Assembly (NCBI RefSeq): GCF_030063135.1 | Contig: NZ_JASISO010000012.1 | Coordinates: 1-64,000 of the forward strand | DNA: 64,000 nt | Direction of reading: 5' to 3' | Origin: Streptomyces sp. G-G2 | Lineage (GTDB): Bacteria; Actinomycetota; Actinomycetes; Streptomycetales; Streptomycetaceae | Shown: one piece after another, positions 60,361 through 64,000 of the stretch | Layout: every line of letters starts with the position of its first letter | How positions within the stretch are numbered: the stretch's first letter is position 1 | The notes under the pieces: model-generated | What the model was told of the DNA's origin: nothing | Database searches by the model: none | Seen by the model: only the letters and a program-made list of their open reading frames with translations | Translations under genes and position numbers: made by a program

Positions 60361-61944
60361 GTGATGACACGTAACCAGTGGCTGGTGGCCCCGCTCGGGG
60401 CGGCCGCCGCCGCCGCGCTGCTCAGCGGCTGCGGTGCCCAGGACGGCGGGGCCACCGCGGGCGGCGCCAAGGGCGTGGTCATGGGCATATCCGCCGATGT
60501 GCGCACGACGGACCCGGCGGCGGGCTACGACCCGGGCTCCTGGCTCCTCTTCAACAACGTCTTCCAGTCCCTGCTGGCCTTCCCCAAGGGCGGTACGTCC
60601 CCCGAGCCGGACGCCGCACAGTCCTGCGGCTTCCAGGGCAGCGACAGCACGGTGTACAAGTGCACCCTGCGCGGCGGGCTCACGTTCAGCAACGGCGACA
60701 GCCTCACCGCCAAGGACGTCAAGTACTCCTTCGAGCGGACGCTGAAGATCAACGACCCGAACGGCCCCGCCGTCATGCTGTCGTCGGTCTCCCGCATCGA
60801 CACCCCCGACGACAAGACCGTCGTCTTCCACCTCAAGGCACCCGACGCGACCTTCCCGAGCAAGATCGCATCGGGCGCGGGGTCCATCGTCGACCACCGC
60901 GAGTACCCGGCCGACAAGCTCCGCACCGACGGCAAGGCCATCGGCTCCGGCGTCTACAAGCTGGACTCCTTCTCCACCAAGAGCGCCTCCTTCTCCGTGA
61001 ACGGCTCCTACTCGGGCCAGGCCAAGGCGAAGAACACCGGCGTCACCATGACGTTCTTCCACGAGGACGAGGGCGCCCTCAAGCAGGCCCTCGAAGCGGG
61101 CGACGTCGACTTCGCCTTCCGCGGCCTCGCCGCCAAGGACATCGCCGGTATGGCCGCCAAGACCGGCAACCAGAAGGTCTCCGTCGTCGAAGGCGCCGGC
61201 GCCGAGGTCGAGCACCTCGTCTTCAACATGAACGACCCGGTCGCCGGCAAGCTCCCGGTCCGCAAGGCCATCGCCTACCTCGTGGACCGCGACACCGTGG
61301 CCAAGAACGTCTACGACGACACCGTGACCCCGCTCTACTCGATCGTCCCCGCGGGCATCGCCTCCCACAACACGGCGTTCTTCGACCGCTACGGCGGCAG
61401 CCCGCAGCCCGACAAGGCCCGGGGCGTCCTGAAGGCGGCCGGCTACAAGGACAAGATCAAGCTGACCCTGTGGTCCACCCCGTCGCGCTACGGGCCCACC
61501 ACCGACCAGGAGTTCCACGCGATCGCCAAGCAGCTCAACGACAGCGGGCTGTTCGACACGGAGGTCAAGTCCGTCGAGTTCGGGCAGTACGAGAAGGACA
61601 TCCAGGCGGGCAAGTACGGCGTCTACGTGAAGGGCTGGGTACCGGACTACCCGGACGCCGACAACTTCACCCAGCCGTTCTTCGGCCCGGACAGCGTCCT
61701 CGCCAACAACTACGACAACAAGGAGATCACCGGGACGATCATCCCGGCGACCTCCGCGAAGTCCGACCGCACCGCCGCCGCCGCCGACTTCGCGCGCCTC
61801 CAGGACATCGTCGCCGACGAGGTGCCGGTCATCCCGCTGTGGCAGGGCAAGCAGTACGCGGCCGCCCGCCCCAACATCACCGGCCTCCAGTGGTCCCTGG
61901 ACGCCTCCACGGTCTTCCGCTTCTGGGAGATCAGCAAGGGCTGA
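60361..61944 (+). CDS. Solute-binding lipoprotein of a peptide ABC transporter (SBP family 5), copy 2
   Basis: 527 residues from GTG 60361, chosen for its GAAGGA site 7 bases upstream; ATG 60364 is next. The lipobox is LLSGC. Shared blocks with copy 1 include LTAKDVKYSFER, KTVVFHLKAPDATFPSKI, DYPDADNFTQPF and VPVIPLWQGKQYAAARPN. A tandem duplication is clear. Their permease partners are outside this window or distant. Confidence 0.9.
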   Translation: MMTRNQWLVAPLGAAAAAALLSGCGAQDGGATAGGAKGVVMGISADVRTTDPAAGYDPGSWLLFNNVFQSLLAFPKGGTSPEPDAAQSCGFQGSDSTVYKCTLRGGLTFSNGDSLTAKDVKYSFERTLKINDPNGPAVMLSSVSRIDTPDDKTVVFHLKAPDATFPSKIASGAGSIVDHREYPADKLRTDGKAIGSGVYKLDSFSTKSASFSVNGSYSGQAKAKNTGVTMTFFHEDEGALKQALEAGDVDFAFRGLAAKDIAGMAAKTGNQKVSVVEGAGAEVEHLVFNMNDPVAGKLPVRKAIAYLVDRDTVAKNVYDDTVTPLYSIVPAGIASHNTAFFDRYGGSPQPDKARGVLKAAGYKDKIKLTLWSTPSRYGPTTDQEFHAIAKQLNDSGLFDTEVKSVEFGQYEKDIQAGKYGVYVKGWVPDYPDADNFTQPFFGPDSVLANNYDNKEITGTIIPATSAKSDRTAAAADFARLQDIVADEVPVIPLWQGKQYAAARPNITGLQWSLDASTVFRFWEISKG

Positions 61945-61966
61945 CCGGCCGCCCGGTCCGGGGCCG

Positions 61967-62638
61967 CTACTGCGCCCCGGGCCGGACCACGCCGCTCTCG
62001 TACGCCCACACCGCGGCCTGGACCCGGTCGCGCAGGCCCAGCTTCGTCAGCACGTGCCCCACATGCGTCTTGACCGTGGTCTCGCTCACGAACAGGTCCG
62101 CCGCGATCTCCGCGTTCGACAGCCCCCGCGACACCAGCTTCAGCACCTCCACCTCGCGCTCGGTGAGCGTGCCCAGCGTGTTCGGCGCGGACGCCTCACC
62201 GGACGGCAGGTGCCCCGCGTACTTGTCCAGCAGCCGCCGGGTGATGCTCGGCGCCAGCATCGCCTCACCCGCCGCGACCACCCGGATCGCCTGCACCAGC
62301 TCCACCGCGGGCGCGTCCTTCAGCAGGAAGCCGCTGGCCCCCGCGCGCAGCGCCTCCACCACGTACTCGTCCAGGTCGAAAGTGGTCAGCACCAGCACCT
62401 TCGCCGGACCGTCCCGCCCCGGACCGGTGATCTGCCGGGTCGCCTCGACCCCGTCCATCCGCGGCATCCGGATGTCCATCAGCACCACATCGGGCTGCAA
62501 CGCCCGGACCTGGTCGATCGCCTGGAGACCGTCCCCGGCCTCACCCACGACGGCGAGGTCCCCCTCGGCCTCCAGGATCATCCGGAAACCGGTGCGCAGC
62601 AGTGGCTGGTCGTCGACCAGCAGGACGCGGATCGCCAC
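61967..62638 (-). CDS. NarL/LuxR-family response regulator
   Basis: 223 residues from GTG 62638 (GGGAGA upstream). Receiver domain: DD at residues 9-10, phospho-acceptor D55 in VVLMDIRMP, and FLLKD. The C-terminal LuxR HTH is LTEREVEVLKLVSRGLSNAE, TVKTHVGHVLTKLGLRDRVQ. No sensor kinase gene is visible in the window. The signal is unknown. Confidence 0.9.
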   Translation of the reverse strand: MAIRVLLVDDQPLLRTGFRMILEAEGDLAVVGEAGDGLQAIDQVRALQPDVVLMDIRMPRMDGVEATRQITGPGRDGPAKVLVLTTFDLDEYVVEALRAGASGFLLKDAPAVELVQAIRVVAAGEAMLAPSITRRLLDKYAGHLPSGEASAPNTLGTLTEREVEVLKLVSRGLSNAEIAADLFVSETTVKTHVGHVLTKLGLRDRVQAAVWAYESGVVRPGAQ

Positions 62639-62727
62639 AGGGTCTCCCTCGTAATCGCGTGAAACTCGGACGCCCGGCGGACAGACCCGGCGGGAAAGGC
62701 CCCGCCCATTCTGCCCTGGCCCGCCGA

Positions 62728-63597
62728 TCAGACGTCGGCCGGGCGCTCCCCGTCCATCCGAGGAGTGATGACCAGCGGATACACCGGGGGAGTACCACCG
62801 AACTCGGGACACACCGCCTGGTGGTCGCACCAGCCGCACAGCTTCGTCGGCCGCGGCCGCCAGTCACCCGTCTCCGTCGCCTCCTTGATCGCGTCCCACA
62901 GCGCCAGCAGCTTGCGCTCCATCCGCTCCAGGTCCTCGATCACCGGGTCGTACGTGATCACGTCACCGCTGCCCAGGTACACCAGCTGGAGCCGCCGCGG
63001 CACCACCCCCTTGAGCCGCCACACCACCAGCGCGTAGAACTTCATCTGGAACAGCGCGCCCTCCGCGTACTCCGGCCGCGGCGCCTTGCCCGTCTTGTAG
63101 TCGACGATCCGCACCTCACCCGTCGGCGCCACGTCCACCCGGTCGATGATCCCGCGCAGCCGCAGCCCCGAATCCAGCTCCGTCTCCACGAAGAACTCCC
63201 GCTCCACCGGCTCCAGCCGCGTCGGGTCCTCCAGCGTGAACCAGCGGTCCACCAGCGACTCCGCCTCCGTCAGCCAGCCCGCCAGCGCGCCCCCGTCATC
63301 CCCCGGGAACAGCTCCGTCAGCTCCGGCTTCGACTCCAGCAGCCGGTCCCACTGCCCCGGGATCAGCGCCTTCGCCCGCGGCGCCGTCCGCTCCTCGGCC
63401 GGGTGGTCGAACAACCGCTCCAGCACCGCGTGCACCAGCGTCCCCCGCGTCGCCGCCGCACTCGGCTTCTCCGGCAGCTTGTCGATCACCCGGAAGCGGT
63501 ACAGCAGCGGGCACCGCATGAAATCGCTCGCCCGCGAAGGGGACAGCGAAGTGGGCCGGGCTGCTTCGGCCGGACCGGTACCGGGGCTCGTCGTCAT
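62728..63597 (-). CDS. RecB-family PD-(D/E)xK nuclease with 4Fe-4S cluster ligands
   Basis: 289 residues. The nuclease core is RGIIDRVDVAPTGEVRIVDYKTGK (D, then DYK), with a preceding HAVLERLF helix. Four Cys, one in MRCPLLYRF and three in CGWCDHQAVC, match the Fe-S latch of AddB/Cas4-type proteins. Start ATG 63597. It precedes the site-2 protease gene on the other strand; the pair of neighbours (SCO1649-like) is common in actinomycetes. DNA repair or processing is likely. Confidence 0.9.
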   Translation of the reverse strand: MTTSPGTGPAEAARPTSLSPSRASDFMRCPLLYRFRVIDKLPEKPSAAATRGTLVHAVLERLFDHPAEERTAPRAKALIPGQWDRLLESKPELTELFPGDDGGALAGWLTEAESLVDRWFTLEDPTRLEPVEREFFVETELDSGLRLRGIIDRVDVAPTGEVRIVDYKTGKAPRPEYAEGALFQMKFYALVVWRLKGVVPRRLQLVYLGSGDVITYDPVIEDLERMERKLLALWDAIKEATETGDWRPRPTKLCGWCDHQAVCPEFGGTPPVYPLVITPRMDGERPADV

Positions 63598-63777
63598 ACC
63601 AAGACCCTACGACCCGCCACCGACAGCACGGGCATACCATCGACGTCGAGCCCCCTCGCACTGCATGATCGGAGCATCACACCGCGCGACGGGGCGCGGC
63701 CCCACCCACCCGGCCGGACCGCACGGACCCCGCCCGGACGGCACGGACAGCCCCGATCGACCGACCGAAGGACAGCC

Positions 63778-64000
63778 GTGGCAGACACCGACGACACCGG
63801 CGAGCCCACGGGCCGCCGCCCCGGACCGGGCGGCGGGATCCTCATGGGCCGCCCCTTCGGCGTGCCCGTCTACGTCTCGCCCAGCTGGTTCCTGGTCGCC
63901 GCCCTCATCACCTGGATCTTCGGCAACCAGCTCGAACGCGTACTCCCCGACCTCGGCCCGGTCCGCTACCTCGTCGCGCTGTTTTTCGCCGTCGCCTTCT
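63778..64000 (+). CDS. Site-2 protease family protein, N-terminal part
   Basis: Open to the window end. GTG 63778 has GAAGGACA before it. MADTDDTGEPTGRRPGPGGG precedes GVPVYVSPSWFLVAAL, as in the M50 site-2 protease family of membrane metalloproteases. The HExxH lies beyond the window. Confidence 0.8.
   Translation, partial: MADTDDTGEPTGRRPGPGGGILMGRPFGVPVYVSPSWFLVAALITWIFGNQLERVLPDLGPVRYLVALFFAVAF

Noticed and set aside
1..64000. CRISPR array, rRNA operon, replication origin or biosynthetic (NRPS/PKS) cluster
   Set aside because: No spaced short repeats, no rRNA-like sequence, no DnaA-box group, and no large modular enzyme genes were seen.

Overview
This is a high-GC actinobacterial chromosome segment, almost certainly from Streptomyces. 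The evidence is chaplin genes, mycothiol ligase mshC, a gylR-glpF-glpK-glpD cluster next to metH, F420-type LLM oxidoreductase genes, frequent GTGA start/stop overlaps, leaderless promoters and a rare TTA codon. Gene order for soxR, the chaplin pair, mshC, glp and metH matches what I recall of the S. coelicolor SCO1650-SCO1700 region. The window is therefore core chromosome, apart from one small integrated remnant and a few IS or repeat scars.

Layout. 1-7.1 kb holds the end of a citrate transporter, an ALDH/ADH pair, a TetR gene divergent from an acyl-CoA dehydrogenase, and a second TetR gene convergent with a MaoC hydratase gene. 7.1-12.0 kb holds soxR, a beta-keto acid cleavage enzyme coupled to a zinc-ribbon protein, an alpha/beta hydrolase and a NamZ-type muramidase. 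12.1-20.1 kb is a fatty-acid or CoA-thioester catabolic region (SDR, acyl-CoA synthetase, TetR, acyl-CoA dehydrogenase, APH-like kinase, metallo-beta-lactamase) interrupted by an IS-scarred flavodoxin locus. 20.2-28.7 kb holds a His-rich protein, two DUF202 proteins, NUDIX, a KstD-like flavoprotein, ASCH, and two amino-acid permeases.

28.7-32.9 kb is the accessory part: a decayed integrative element between a 196-bp direct repeat and an intact tRNA-Leu(GAG) gene. It carries an HTH regulator of the DUF5753 type with its DUF6879 partner, and a compact run of very small genes: a 70-aa Zn-ribbon protein, a 15-aa ORF, a 54-aa eight-cysteine protein, and a 19-aa peptide with a near-perfect Shine-Dalgarno. 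These are followed by a TTA-containing 146-aa protein and a 143-aa protein. Its integrase is a frameshifted C-terminal fragment with Cys where the catalytic Tyr is expected. This is the best candidate for an undescribed system in the window.

33.1-48.3 kb is housekeeping and developmental: M20 peptidase, chpH plus a one-domain wall-anchored chaplin, a RecD2-like protein without a P-loop, aldo/keto reductase, LLM oxidoreductase, ferritin-like protein, CorA, histidine phosphatase, DUF3090, SCO1664-like kinase, mshC and PAC2. 48.4-64.0 kb holds glpD-glpK-glpF-gylR, metH, a HAD phosphatase, two paralogous solute-binding lipoproteins, a LuxR response regulator, a RecB-like Fe-S nuclease and the start of a site-2 protease.

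Regulation can be read from DNA in several places: three TetR genes each sit between matched palindromes that recur at neighbouring operons, and GylR-type sites recur before gylR and glpF. Functions are assigned from motifs and family recognition by eye; no database search was possible.
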